Position numbers and translations under genes: made by a program
Shown here: one piece after another, positions 52,822-61,719 of the stretch
Numbering within the stretch: position 1 is the first letter of the stretch
Layout: each line of letters starts with the position of its first letter
Assembly (NCBI GenBank): GCA_964490845.1
Contig: CAZBED010000001.1
Coordinates: forward strand, 682,001 to 746,000
Length of the DNA: 64,000 bases
Reading direction: 5' to 3'
Source of the DNA: JADJSS01 sp964490845
GTDB lineage: Bacteria; Bacteroidota; Bacteroidia; Chitinophagales; JADIYW01
The notes under the pieces: generated by a model
Database searches by the model: none
Told to the model about the DNA's origin: nothing
What the model saw: the letters and a program-made list of their open reading frames with translations, nothing else

Positions 52822-52905
52822 TAGAAAAAGTTTTTTCTAAGATAAGGATTTTATTTTGATTCGGAAATCAGAAGCTAAATGCGCTGAATTGTCTGTCCGA
52901 TAAAT

Positions 52906-53379
52906 CTACCAGGGGAAACTTTTCATAAAATCATCGGCATCTGCTTTCACTTTAGTCCGGATGCTGAAGTAGTACAGATTTCTTGTCCAGGCATAGTAAT
53001 ATCCGGATTTACCTTCCATCAGCAGAAATTTTGTGTTTACATTGGTATTGTTCTGTTGTAACACTTTATACTGCTTCCCATCCATCGCATCTTCACACAA
53101 CTTAGACCATTCTATAGCCATATTTGCCTGGTTTAGCGCCTTGCCAAACTGAACAAATATTTCTTTTTTTTCCAACTGATAATAAACGCTGCCGCGTTCC
53201 TGACCTGGCAGAAAATCGTGGAAGGAAAACCGTTTCCAGACACCGATTTTTTGAGGTAACAATTTCTGATAATCCTCTCCGAGTGGAAATTTTTTCTTGT
53301 TTACATTGTAAGGAACAGGTTGCGCAAACGCCATTACAGCGAATGCTGTCAGGAAAACAACTAAATAAAAATTTCTCAT
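52906..53379 (-). CDS. Secreted protein of unknown function
   Basis: A 157-aa protein with a signal peptide (MRNFYLVVFLTAFAVMAFAQ). The mature part has KIGVWKRFSFHDFLPG and ends ADADDFMKSFPW. I do not recognise the family. Its ATG overlaps the glmS stop by one base (TAATG), so translation is probably coupled to glmS. Confidence 0.75.
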   Translation of the reverse strand: MRNFYLVVFLTAFAVMAFAQPVPYNVNKKKFPLGEDYQKLLPQKIGVWKRFSFHDFLPGQERGSVYYQLEKKEIFVQFGKALNQANMAIEWSKLCEDAMDGKQYKVLQQNNTNVNTKFLLMEGKSGYYYAWTRNLYYFSIRTKVKADADDFMKSFPW

Positions 53380-55226
53380 TATTCTACTGTTACGGATTTA
53401 GCTAAGTTACGGGGCTGGTCTACATCACAGCCTCTCAGTACGGCGATATGATACGCCAGTAATTGCAGGGGTATAACAGATAAGATGGGCGTAAATGCTT
53501 CTACTGTGCCGGGAATTTGTATCACATATTCCGCCAGTTTACTGATTTCCGCATCTCCTTCGGTTACAATAGCAATTAGCTGTCCTTTGCGGGTTTTGAC
53601 CTCTTCTATATTGGATAATACTTTTTCGTAGTGCTGTGTGTATGGCGCCAGCACAACCACCGGCATATTCTCATCTATCAATGCAATCGGCCCGTGTTTC
53701 ATTTCAGCTGCAGGATAACCTTCTGCGTGTATATAGGAAATCTCTTTCAGCTTCAATGCGCCTTCCAAAGCCACCGGGAAATTGTAACCTCTGCCCAGAT
53801 ACAGGAAGTTGGTAGCATCCTGGAATGTCTCCGCGATTTCCTGAATATAAGGGTCTGCCTTCAATATTTTCTCAATCTTTGCCGGCAGCGTTTCCAGCTC
53901 GGTAATATACTCATGGAATTTGGATTGAGATAATGTTCCTTTGATTTCTGCCAGCTGCAATGCCATCAGCACCAGAATGCTTACCTGTGTGGTAAACGCT
54001 TTTGTGGAAGCCACTCCGATTTCAGGGCCGGCATGGGTGTATGAGCCGGCATCGGTCATTCTGGAAATATTGGAGCCCACCACATTGCAAATGCCATACG
54101 TCAATGCACCTTTTGACTTTGCCAGTTCCAGCGCCGCTTTTGTATCTGCTGTTTCACCGGATTGTGAGATGGCAATGACCACATCGTTTTCCGTAATGAT
54201 CGGATTTCTGTATCTGAACTCCGACGCATACTCCACCTCCACATTAATACGCGCCAGATCTTCAATCAGGTACTCGCCAATCAATGCGGAATGCCAGGAA
54301 GTACCGCAGGCTACTATCGTAATTTTTTGCGCATTCTTGAACCGCAACTCGTGCTCCCGCACACCTCCGAGGTTGACCCAGAACTGCTGGCTGTCGATAC
54401 GGCCGCGTATACTGTTTTTTATGGCAATGGGCTGTTCATGGATTTCTTTCATCATGAAATGATCAAAGCCGCCTTTTTCAATCTGTTCCAGTTTCAGTTG
54501 CAGTTCATCAATATAAGGAACATGGGTTGTATTATCTTTGATGGATTTCACATCAATCGTACCATTCTCGTACAAAACGGCCATCTGCCCGTCTTCCAGA
54601 TAGGATACCTTTTTTGTATGCTCAATGAGAGGCGAACCATCCGAAGCCACAAATAATTCATTGTCGCCGAAACCGACTACCAGCGGACTACTCAACTTCG
54701 CCGCAATTAATTTATCAGGATTCATTTTTGAAATCACCACGATGGCATATGCGCCAATTACTTCATTGAGCGCCAGCCGAACAGCTTCTACCAAATCTAC
54801 TTCTGCATTTTTCTGGATATCATCAATCAGGTGTACCAATACTTCCGTATCTGTTTCCGAACGGAAGGTATAGCCACGTGATTGTAACTCTGTTTTTAAA
54901 GAATAATAATTTTCAATGATGCCGTTGTGTATCACCGCCAGGTTCTCATTGGAATTGAAATGTGGATGTGCATTCGTATCATTCGCTTCGCCGTGCGTAG
55001 CCCATCTTGTATGCCCGATACCCACAGTACCGGAAACATCATTGCCTTCGGCAACATCTTCGAGCGCCTTTACTTTTCCTTTCTTTTTGTAGATATTCAA
55101 CTGGTTGCTGCCACTGAGCAGGGCAATACCGGCACTGTCATACCCTCTGTATTCCAGTCGTTTCAATCCGTTAATAATGATGGGAAAGGCTTGTTTTTTG
55201 CCTATATATCCTACAATACCGCACAT
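53379..55226 (-). CDS. glmS: Glutamine--fructose-6-phosphate aminotransferase (isomerizing)
   Basis: Makes glucosamine 6-phosphate for peptidoglycan and lipopolysaccharide. The 615-aa protein starts MCGIVGYIG with the nucleophile Cys2 of the glutaminase domain, followed by GHTRWATHG. The two SIS isomerase domains (about residues 290-430 and 460-600) have ACGTSWHSALIGE, SQSGETADT and the C-terminal NLAKSVTVE. It lies downstream of the DUF4270 gene on the same strand, a neighbourhood seen in other Bacteroidota. Confidence 0.98.
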   Translation of the reverse strand: MCGIVGYIGKKQAFPIIINGLKRLEYRGYDSAGIALLSGSNQLNIYKKKGKVKALEDVAEGNDVSGTVGIGHTRWATHGEANDTNAHPHFNSNENLAVIHNGIIENYYSLKTELQSRGYTFRSETDTEVLVHLIDDIQKNAEVDLVEAVRLALNEVIGAYAIVVISKMNPDKLIAAKLSSPLVVGFGDNELFVASDGSPLIEHTKKVSYLEDGQMAVLYENGTIDVKSIKDNTTHVPYIDELQLKLEQIEKGGFDHFMMKEIHEQPIAIKNSIRGRIDSQQFWVNLGGVREHELRFKNAQKITIVACGTSWHSALIGEYLIEDLARINVEVEYASEFRYRNPIITENDVVIAISQSGETADTKAALELAKSKGALTYGICNVVGSNISRMTDAGSYTHAGPEIGVASTKAFTTQVSILVLMALQLAEIKGTLSQSKFHEYITELETLPAKIEKILKADPYIQEIAETFQDATNFLYLGRGYNFPVALEGALKLKEISYIHAEGYPAAEMKHGPIALIDENMPVVVLAPYTQHYEKVLSNIEEVKTRKGQLIAIVTEGDAEISKLAEYVIQIPGTVEAFTPILSVIPLQLLAYHIAVLRGCDVDQPRNLAKSVTVE

Positions 55227-55295
55227 ATTAGTTTAATTAGTGTAAAATCATGCAAATGACGTACCAATTTAGAATGAAAAAGTAAGAAAATAAAT

Positions 55296-56687
55296 TTATT
55301 TAATCAAGGTATAAATCAGATTTAATTTCATCTTATACCTTAAATCTGAATAGTTTGGACCTGCAAAAATAATTCTGGAAGGCGAAAACCCGAAATTCAC
55401 CACCGTTCCATTGGTAATGGTATTCAGCGCATTGACAGTGCCATCTGTTCCGGCACTACGGTAAGAACCGACGTACAAATCGGTATTAGCCTCTTCCCCT
55501 TTTGAAATCTTCTGGACGTACTTTGTGATATCAAAAGAATATCTGGAAATTTTATTGCCAAAGTCATCCACTCCGGTGGAATCGATTAATCCGACACCAT
55601 CGCCGGTTGGCAGTACATCCAGCAATCCGCTGGAGTTTCTTTTGAGTAAAAACATAAACGACGGCGGCTGAAATTCTATCTGGGCATTTTGTTCTACCTG
55701 GGTCACTAATATACGCGCCCTGTTAACGGCAACTTTGCCTAAATTTTCGATAGTAGGCAGTGATATTTTCAGCGTAGTGCCTGATTGCGACAACAAATAA
55801 TTGACGGAATCGGATGGTAAGCCCGAGTTAATGACGTTTTGTACTGTAGAAGAGAGTGTATTTGAAAAGATATTAACGCCATTCTGTCTGCTGGATAAGG
55901 AGCCGGCTGAAATCTTTATCAGATTGGTCAGCATTCTCATCTCTTTTGTAGCATTATATTTATCCTTGTAATAAATTACGATTCCGGAGTATATGCTGCC
56001 ACAATCGATTTCCATCATCGCTTTTCCGGTATTCGTGGCGTTCTCTATAACTATACCGGGGAAAGAATTTTTGAATAATGCGGAATCTCTCAACGTTTTT
56101 TGTCCCAGATTCAGTATAGAATATCCGACATAAGAATTCAATTTCACCCTAAAAATGCCATTTACACCTGTCGTGTCCGTACTGGACGTCACTACCTTGT
56201 TAGTGGGTTTGATATAATAATTGCTTACAGAACCTATCAGACTGGCTGCGGGAAACGCACCGGTATTGGAATGATAGATTTGTGTTTCATTAATCTTGTT
56301 GGATATCGTGCTGACATTAAAACTTTGAGGGACAGTGGTATCACCATAAACAGCAGTATATCTCAGCAATAAGACCACTGAGTCCAGTGTGAAAGGGCCA
56401 AGTGTATCATCAAATACAGTACCTGGTTTATCCAGTTCCATGACAATGCCGGCGCGTTGAAATCCAAATTTAGAGTCATTGATAACGCCTAGATAATTTT
56501 TAGCCAGTTTGTCTGTTCTCATAAACGTATCGGATAAGGTTTTGGCGTTAACGGTAAAAGTATCTGTAAACCGTACATTCAGCAAATCTTCAGGGGGCAA
56601 CAAATCGGCACCAATAGTGGAATCTTTTTTACAGGCGGAAATAAAACTTAGCAGCGCGACTAAAAATAGTAAATGGATTTTCCTCAT
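55296..56687 (-). CDS. DUF4270 family lipoprotein
   Basis: A 463-aa lipoprotein. The signal peptide ends in the lipobox of LLSFISACKK, giving a lipid-modified Cys near residue 19. The mature part begins STIGADLLPPEDL, the DUF4270 hallmark, and continues with beta-rich sequence to the end. Function unknown. In many Bacteroidota a DUF4270 gene lies between a GT5-type gene and glmS, as here. The frame extends to an ATG at 56750, but the signal peptide starts at 56687. Confidence 0.88.
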   Translation of the reverse strand: MRKIHLLFLVALLSFISACKKDSTIGADLLPPEDLLNVRFTDTFTVNAKTLSDTFMRTDKLAKNYLGVINDSKFGFQRAGIVMELDKPGTVFDDTLGPFTLDSVVLLLRYTAVYGDTTVPQSFNVSTISNKINETQIYHSNTGAFPAASLIGSVSNYYIKPTNKVVTSSTDTTGVNGIFRVKLNSYVGYSILNLGQKTLRDSALFKNSFPGIVIENATNTGKAMMEIDCGSIYSGIVIYYKDKYNATKEMRMLTNLIKISAGSLSSRQNGVNIFSNTLSSTVQNVINSGLPSDSVNYLLSQSGTTLKISLPTIENLGKVAVNRARILVTQVEQNAQIEFQPPSFMFLLKRNSSGLLDVLPTGDGVGLIDSTGVDDFGNKISRYSFDITKYVQKISKGEEANTDLYVGSYRSAGTDGTVNALNTITNGTVVNFGFSPSRIIFAGPNYSDLRYKMKLNLIYTLIK

Positions 56688-56721
56688 TATATTGTACTGT
56701 ATGATTGTTGAAACGGAATGA

Positions 56722-57528
56722 TTATAATAATATTTGATAAAACTCTGCATACTTCTGCAACAGATTATCCTGATCCTGATAGTCTAAAAACGGTTTCTTA
56801 CCCGCAGCTTTCTTATAGGCGGCCAGATCTTTAATTTTTTCGGAACCCTGCACCACGGCATCCGCATACTGAACGCCGCCCAATGTCAATGCCTCACTTG
56901 TTAAATCCTTAAATACGGCCAAATCTTTTTCCTTAATATCATCTCCGATTATGGCCGTTTTCAGAAAATTTTTATTCAGCTTTCCGGTAAATGATTTTTC
57001 ATAGACGCTATACACCATTTTCGTGTTGGAAAACACGGGATCTTTTGCAAACTGTGTTTTCATATACAACGGAATCAGGCTCGTCATCCATCCATGGCAA
57101 TGTATGATGTGCGGATGCCATCCAAATTTTTTAACGGTCTCTAATGTCGCTTTACAGAAAAACACCATTCTCTCCGCATTGTCATCATAGAATTTTTCGT
57201 TCTCATCATTGAAAACGGTTTTTCGTTTGAAAAACTCCTCATTATCTAAAAAGTAGACCTGGATTCTGGCTCCCGGCAAGGATGCCACCTTGATAATCAG
57301 CGGATAATCATCATTATCAATGATAATATTTATTCCGGACAAACGGACCACCTCGTGCAGGCGGTTTCTACGCTCATTGATAACGCCAAACCTCGGCATT
57401 AATACCCTTACCTCTAATCCGTTATCATTAATATAGGGAGCTAATCGTTTTACAATATTTCCGGCCTCGGAAAGCACCAGATAGGGGTCCATTTCCTGAG
57501 TCACGTACAACAATTTTTTCTTTTCCAT
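56722..57528 (-). CDS. Glycogen/starch synthase-like protein, N-terminal GT5 domain only
   Basis: A 268-aa protein related to the N-terminal half of glycogen synthase (GT5). It starts KLLYVTQEMDPYLVLSEAG, where glycogen synthases have the ADP-glucose-binding K-x-G-G-L stretch; here the Lys/Gly pair is replaced by LSEAGN. It has RVLMPRFGVINERRNRLHEV and HPHIIHCHGWMTSLIPLYM. The C-terminal nucleotide-binding half is absent. The short form recurs next to panC in other Bacteroidota, so this is probably not a broken gene. Catalysis is doubtful. It is divergent from panC. Confidence 0.82.
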   Translation of the reverse strand: MEKKKLLYVTQEMDPYLVLSEAGNIVKRLAPYINDNGLEVRVLMPRFGVINERRNRLHEVVRLSGINIIIDNDDYPLIIKVASLPGARIQVYFLDNEEFFKRKTVFNDENEKFYDDNAERMVFFCKATLETVKKFGWHPHIIHCHGWMTSLIPLYMKTQFAKDPVFSNTKMVYSVYEKSFTGKLNKNFLKTAIIGDDIKEKDLAVFKDLTSEALTLGGVQYADAVVQGSEKIKDLAAYKKAAGKKPFLDYQDQDNLLQKYAEFYQILL

Positions 57529-57730
57529 GCGCCGCTTATTCGTTAATTTTAAATTATTATGGTCAATTAGTGTGCAAAGGTACGCATTTAAAGTGGTATA
57601 ATTGTTTAAGAAACCGACATAAAATCTGATTTTAAGTATTCTTTACAGTTGAGATTATGTCATTTTTTACAGGTTCTTGCTCACTTCGAAACGAGATATA
57701 AATAGTATAAAAAGTATAAAACAAACAAAG

Positions 57731-58582
57731 GTGCGGGTTTTTCATACAGCTCACGACATACAAAATTATCTATTGGAAACCAATGGATTGGATAAAAACC
57801 TTGTTGGGTTCGTACCTACTATGGGGGCCTTACACGAGGGGCATATTTCACTGATTAAAGCCTCTAAATCCAAAACAAACATAACGGTCTGCAGTATTTT
57901 TGTCAACCCAACACAGTTTAACGACAAGGCCGACTTTGAAAAATACCCTGTTCAGATTGATCACGACCTCGAGATGCTGCTGGCAGCCGGCTGTGATGCA
58001 GTTTTTGTGCCTTCTGTAGAGGAAATTTACCCGCAGGGTACTGCGCAGAAGACAGAGGTGGACTTAGGCTTTATCGGTACTACCTTAGAGGCTGAGCACC
58101 GCCCCGGTCATTTCCAGGGTGTATTGCAGGTGGTGAAACGGCTGCTGGACATTGTTCAGCCGGATGTATTGTTTATGGGGCAAAAAGACTATCAGCAATG
58201 TATGGTCATTGCCCGCCTCATCGAGCATTACCAGCTACCTGTTATGCTCAAAATCATTGACACGATGCGTGAACAGGACGGACTGGCCATGAGCAGCCGG
58301 AATATGCGCCTTTCTCCGGAAGCACGGATATCAGCAAAAAAATTATCCGCGGCATTATTTAGAATAAAGAAAAAACTTAAAACGACCGACTTATCCCGTC
58401 TGTTACAGGAACAACAGGAAATCCTGTCTGAGGATGAATTAATCCGGGTGGAATATTTAGTGGCGGCAAACGGGAAAACACTGGAGCCGATGACCACTTA
58501 CAGCGAGGATACACCTACCACATTATTGATAGCAGCTATTGTTGGCAATATACGGCTGATTGATAATCTGATAGTTAACTGA
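57731..58582 (+). CDS. panC: Pantothenate synthetase
   Basis: Joins pantoate and beta-alanine with ATP to make pantothenate, the precursor of CoA. Motifs are PTMGALHEGH (HIGH box) near residue 30, FVNPTQFNDKADFEKYP, FMGQKDYQQ and MSSRNMRLS (KMSKS-like) near 180. The start is GTG at 57731, which gives 283 aa, the same length as E. coli PanC. The frame is open to a TTG at 57677, but that would add 18 unlikely residues. panD follows after 99 bases. Confidence 0.95.
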   Translation: MRVFHTAHDIQNYLLETNGLDKNLVGFVPTMGALHEGHISLIKASKSKTNITVCSIFVNPTQFNDKADFEKYPVQIDHDLEMLLAAGCDAVFVPSVEEIYPQGTAQKTEVDLGFIGTTLEAEHRPGHFQGVLQVVKRLLDIVQPDVLFMGQKDYQQCMVIARLIEHYQLPVMLKIIDTMREQDGLAMSSRNMRLSPEARISAKKLSAALFRIKKKLKTTDLSRLLQEQQEILSEDELIRVEYLVAANGKTLEPMTTYSEDTPTTLLIAAIVGNIRLIDNLIVN

Positions 58583-58641
58583 ACAGTTTACATTGCCGTA
58601 ACTACGAGCCCCTTTTATTCTTAATCCTTCCGTAATTTATA

Positions 58642-58665
58642 TATGGACAAATATCCATAAATTTG
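58642..58665 (+). promoter_or_regulatory. panD promoter -7 element overlapping a small palindrome
   Basis: TAAATTTG at 58658-58665 is a full TAnnTTTG match, 17 bases before the ATG. The palindrome TATGGA-CAAATA-TCCATA (58642-58659) runs up to it and could be an operator. This would give panD a promoter of its own. Confidence 0.4.
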
Positions 58666-58681
58666 CAGCCAACAATTCAAT

Positions 58682-59035
58682 ATGTTTGTACACGTTTTCA
58701 GAGCCAAGCTACATCGGGTAGTCGTCACAGAAGCCAACCTTAACTATATGGGCAGCATCACCGTAGATGAAAATCTGCTGGATGCCTCCGGAATTTTGCC
58801 GAACGAAAAGGTACAGGTGGTGAACATCAATAACGGCGAACGATTTGAAACCTATGTCATCAGAGGCGAACGCGGCTCAGGACAAATCTGCTTAAATGGC
58901 CCGGCCGCCCGCAAGGTTCAGTTAGGGGACAAACTTATCGTCATTGCCTACGGCATGATGACGCTGGAAGAAGCCAAAAACTTCACGCCTACCGCCGTTT
59001 ATGTGGATGAAAACAACATGCAAGTAAAAAATTAA
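58682..59035 (+). CDS. panD: Aspartate 1-decarboxylase
   Basis: Makes beta-alanine from aspartate for PanC. The 117-aa proenzyme cleaves itself between Gly24 and Ser25 (NYMGSITVDE) to form the pyruvoyl cofactor. Lys9 and the downstream NNGERFETYVIRGERGSG and NGPAARKVQLGD match the family. Full length. It is followed by a small hairpin terminator. Confidence 0.97.
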   Translation: MFVHVFRAKLHRVVVTEANLNYMGSITVDENLLDASGILPNEKVQVVNINNGERFETYVIRGERGSGQICLNGPAARKVQLGDKLIVIAYGMMTLEEAKNFTPTAVYVDENNMQVKN

Positions 59036-59073
59036 TCCTATTTTCGTCCGTCGTTTTTTAGAGATTGAATATC

Positions 59074-59097
59074 CGAAGATTTCATCTTCGACTTTTT
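59074..59097 (+). terminator. Terminator-like hairpin after panD
   Basis: CGAAGAT pairs with ATCTTCG around TTC and is followed by ACTTTTT. It lies between the panD stop and the next gene on the same strand, and may end part of the panC-panD transcripts. Confidence 0.6.
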
Positions 59098-59122
59098 AAT
59101 ATTTGCAAACAGAGGGAAACCC

Positions 59123-60130
59123 ATGAAAAAACATATCGGCAACATCATCAAATTTTTATTTTCCTTAGCCCTGGGAATCGGATTAGTCTATTGGTCATTG
59201 CGCGGAGTCACTCCGGAACAGAGAGGAATGATAGCGGAAGCCTTCAACAAAGCAAATTACTGGTGGTTGTTATTATTGATTTTTTTCGGATTATCCAGCA
59301 ATTTCTTCCGCGCACAACGCTGGAGATTACTGCTCAAACCTCTCGGCTATGAACCGAACTACTGGAATACCTTTTCAGCGGTGATGATTATGTTTTTTGC
59401 CAATCTGGCATTTCCGAGATTAGGAGAAATCCTGCGTTGCAGTATCCTGGCCAAATATGAGAAAGTGCCGGTGGAAAAATCTATCGGTACCATGGTGTTG
59501 GAAAGAGTAGTAGATCTGGTTTGTATTTTAATCATAGGCGGCTTACTGCTATTGCTGGAATATCAGCGTTTTTATGACTTCTTCAAAGAATTATTTGGCG
59601 GAAACAAAACCGCTGCCGCTCAAGAGTCCGGCCCCACTAAATACATCATATTTGGCATCATTGCCGTTTCCGCCGTTGTCGGGTTAATCCTGCTAAATAA
59701 AAAACACGGCTTTGAGAAAATTATCTCCGTGGTAAAAGAAAAAATGACGGGCTTGTGGCAAGGGCTTGTATCCATTAAGGACTTAGACAGAAAATGGGAA
59801 TTTCTGTTCCATACGTTCGGCATCTTCCTGTGCTATATCCTCATGCCTTATTTCGGGTTTAAATGCTTAACCGAAACCGCCCATCTCGGGTTTGTACCGG
59901 CCATGGCGGCCGTATTCTTTGGCGGCTTCGCAATGGTGGCCACTCAAGGCGGAATCGGCGCGTTTCAGATTGCCATGCAAAAGCTGCTCGCCACTTACGG
60001 GGTATCGTCTATTATCGGCCTGTCTTATGGCTGGATATCCTGGAGCGTTCAGACTTTCTTCGTTATCATCGCGGGAATTTTAAGCTTAATTTTCCTCGCC
60101 GTTTACAATAAAGACAGTGAACCTGTGTAA
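59123..60130 (+). CDS. Lysylphosphatidylglycerol synthase-like transmembrane protein (UPF0104)
   Basis: A 335-aa integral membrane protein with about eight helices. Family marks are RAQRWRLLLKPLGY near residue 72, AFPRLGEILRCSIL near 98 and MVLERVVDLVCI near 125, and a late AMVATQGGIGAFQIAMQ near 270. It has the flippase-like membrane domain without the aminoacyl transferase domain, so lysyl transfer is not expected. It is found next to panD in other Bacteroidota; its role is unknown. Confidence 0.87.
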   Translation: MKKHIGNIIKFLFSLALGIGLVYWSLRGVTPEQRGMIAEAFNKANYWWLLLLIFFGLSSNFFRAQRWRLLLKPLGYEPNYWNTFSAVMIMFFANLAFPRLGEILRCSILAKYEKVPVEKSIGTMVLERVVDLVCILIIGGLLLLLEYQRFYDFFKELFGGNKTAAAQESGPTKYIIFGIIAVSAVVGLILLNKKHGFEKIISVVKEKMTGLWQGLVSIKDLDRKWEFLFHTFGIFLCYILMPYFGFKCLTETAHLGFVPAMAAVFFGGFAMVATQGGIGAFQIAMQKLLATYGVSSIIGLSYGWISWSVQTFFVIIAGILSLIFLAVYNKDSEPV

Positions 60131-60195
60131 TCGTTTCAATTAGTTATAAGCAGTTACAACTCATTTGCCTCTGTGGTACACATCGACCAAAATTT

Positions 60196-60229
60196 TTGAT
60201 TTTAATAAAAATTAAAATGCGTACTTTCG
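60196..60229 (+). promoter_or_regulatory. Promoter of the acyl-CoA dehydrogenase gene (TTG-N23-TACTTTCG)
   Basis: TTG at 60196-60198 is followed after 23 bases by TACTTTCG at 60222-60229, one base off the TAnnTTTG consensus. The ATG is 24 bases further on. Confidence 0.5.
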
Positions 60230-60253
60230 CATTCTCAAAATAAACCTGCTGAT

Positions 60254-61402
60254 ATGGATTTCCTACTGACTGAAGAACATCTGCAAGTGCGTGAAATGGC
60301 ACGCAACTTCACCCAAAAAGTACTGAAACCGGGTGTCATCGAACGCGACCGAGATATGATACATCCAACGGAATTTCTAAAACAGATGAGTGAACTGGGA
60401 TTTATGGGCATGATGGTAGACCCGAAATACGGCGGCGGCGGTATGGATGCATTATCTTATTGCATAGCGATGGAAGAAATATCCAAACTGGATGCCTCCT
60501 GCTCGGTAGCGATGTCGGTCAACAATTCATTGGTTTGCTGGGGACTGGAAGAATATGGTTCGGAAGAACAAAAACAAAACTACCTGGTGCCATTGGCGAA
60601 AGGGGAAAAACTGGGCGCTTTTGCGCTGAGTGAACCGGAAGCCGGAAGCGATGCCACCTCTCAAAAAACAACGGCCGAGGACAAAGGCGACTACTATTTG
60701 TTAAACGGCACCAAAAACTGGATTACCAACGGAGGCAAAGCTGATACTTACCTGGTGATCGCTCAAACCCATCCCGAAAAAGGTCACCGAGGTATCAACG
60801 TACTGATAGTAGAAAAAGGCATGCCGGGTTTTGAAATCGGCGCCAAGGAAGATAAATTAGGCATTCGTGCTTCGGACACACATTCCTTGTTGTTCAACGA
60901 TGTCAAAGTGCCAAAAGAAAACAGAATCGGTGAGGATGGCTTTGGTTTTAAATTCGCTATGAAAACACTGGAAGGCGGTCGTATCGGCATTGCCGCACAG
61001 GCATTGGGCATAGCGGCCGGCGCTTATGAATTAGCGGTAGAATACGCAAAAACGCGTAAAGCGTTCGGAACGGAAATAGCCAATCATCAGGCCATCCAGT
61101 TTAAGCTGGCGGATATGGCGACTGAAATTGAAGCAGCCCGTCTGCTGGTATATAAAGCAGCCTGGCTGAAAGACCAGCATCAGGATTATGCCATCGCATC
61201 TGCCACGGCTAAATTATTCGCTTCCGAGGTAGCCATGAAAGTGACCACTGAAGCCGTTCAGGTACATGGCGGCTACGGCTATGTGAAAGAGTACCATGTA
61301 GAGCGGCTGATGCGCGATGCGAAGATCACACAGATTTATGAAGGCACTTCCGAAGTGCAACGTATCGTGATTTCAAGAGGAGTACTAACCGGAAAAATAT
61401 AA
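60254..61402 (+). CDS. Acyl-CoA dehydrogenase
   Basis: A 382-aa FAD flavoenzyme that introduces the first double bond in acyl-CoA beta-oxidation. Motifs are FALSEPEAGSDATS near residue 122, GTKNWITNGGKAD near 155, VHGGYGYVKEYHVERLMRDAKI near 338, and the catalytic base Glu363 in IYEGTSEVQRIVI. Glu at this place is typical of short- and medium-chain enzymes. The gene has its own promoter and terminator, so it is probably monocistronic. Confidence 0.96.
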   Translation: MDFLLTEEHLQVREMARNFTQKVLKPGVIERDRDMIHPTEFLKQMSELGFMGMMVDPKYGGGGMDALSYCIAMEEISKLDASCSVAMSVNNSLVCWGLEEYGSEEQKQNYLVPLAKGEKLGAFALSEPEAGSDATSQKTTAEDKGDYYLLNGTKNWITNGGKADTYLVIAQTHPEKGHRGINVLIVEKGMPGFEIGAKEDKLGIRASDTHSLLFNDVKVPKENRIGEDGFGFKFAMKTLEGGRIGIAAQALGIAAGAYELAVEYAKTRKAFGTEIANHQAIQFKLADMATEIEAARLLVYKAAWLKDQHQDYAIASATAKLFASEVAMKVTTEAVQVHGGYGYVKEYHVERLMRDAKITQIYEGTSEVQRIVISRGVLTGKI

Positions 61403-61420
61403 CAGATACGACAAGAATAC

Positions 61421-61453
61421 AAAAAGAGGTGCAAATCATTGCACCTCTTTTTT
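61421..61453. terminator. Two-way intrinsic terminator between the acyl-CoA dehydrogenase and tRNA-Ser genes
   Basis: AAAAAGAGGTGCAA pairs with TTGCACCTCTTTTTT around a short loop. T runs follow the stem on both strands, so it can end both the plus-strand dehydrogenase transcript and the minus-strand tRNA transcript. Confidence 0.9.
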
Positions 61454-61457
61454 CTTG

Positions 61458-61545
61458 CGGAGACGGTGAGATTCGAACTCACGATACCCTTTTGGAGTAT
61501 ACACACTTTCCAGGCGTGCTCCTTCGACCACTCGGACACGTCTCC
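61458..61545 (-). tRNA. tRNA-Ser (anticodon GGA)
   Basis: The 88-base gene folds as a class II tRNA with a long variable arm. The acceptor stem is GGAGACG/CGTCTCC with discriminator G. The D loop region has GTGGTCGAAGG, the anticodon loop is CTGGAAA with anticodon GGA, and the T arm has GAGTTCGAATCTC. CCA is not encoded. Confidence 0.96.
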
Positions 61546-61556
61546 AAATCGAGTCG

Positions 61557-61564
61557 CAAAAGTA
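61557..61564 (-). promoter_or_regulatory. tRNA-Ser promoter -7 element
   Basis: On the minus strand the octamer is TACTTTTG, a full match to TAnnTTTG, 11 bases before the tRNA 5' end. No clear -33 TTG is seen. Confidence 0.55.
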
Positions 61565-61660
61565 ACAATAAAATTTGTTTTAAAAAACTTATTGAGATTA
61601 TGACAATATTTCATGTATCTGTGCTTTAAAACACGACGGCATACATCTTGCCTATCTTAA

Positions 61661-61685
61661 AAAACCTTATCAAGAATAAGGTTTT
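61661..61685. other. Inverted repeat in the lon leader
   Basis: AAAACCTTAT and ATAAGGTTTT flank CAAGA, a perfect 10-base stem 34 bases before the lon ATG. It may be a leader hairpin or an operator in lon control. Confidence 0.45.
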
Positions 61686-61719
61686 ATGTCATTTTGTCGA
61701 ATTTCAACTATATTTAAAT

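Noticed and set aside
53941..54462. Plus-strand open frame of 173 aa opposite glmS
   Set aside because: It is a mirror of a well-conserved SIS/GATase gene and has no recognisable sequence.
57677..57730. Extended panC start at a TTG
   Set aside because: The added 18 residues are unlike PanC. GTG at 57731 gives the usual length of 283 aa.
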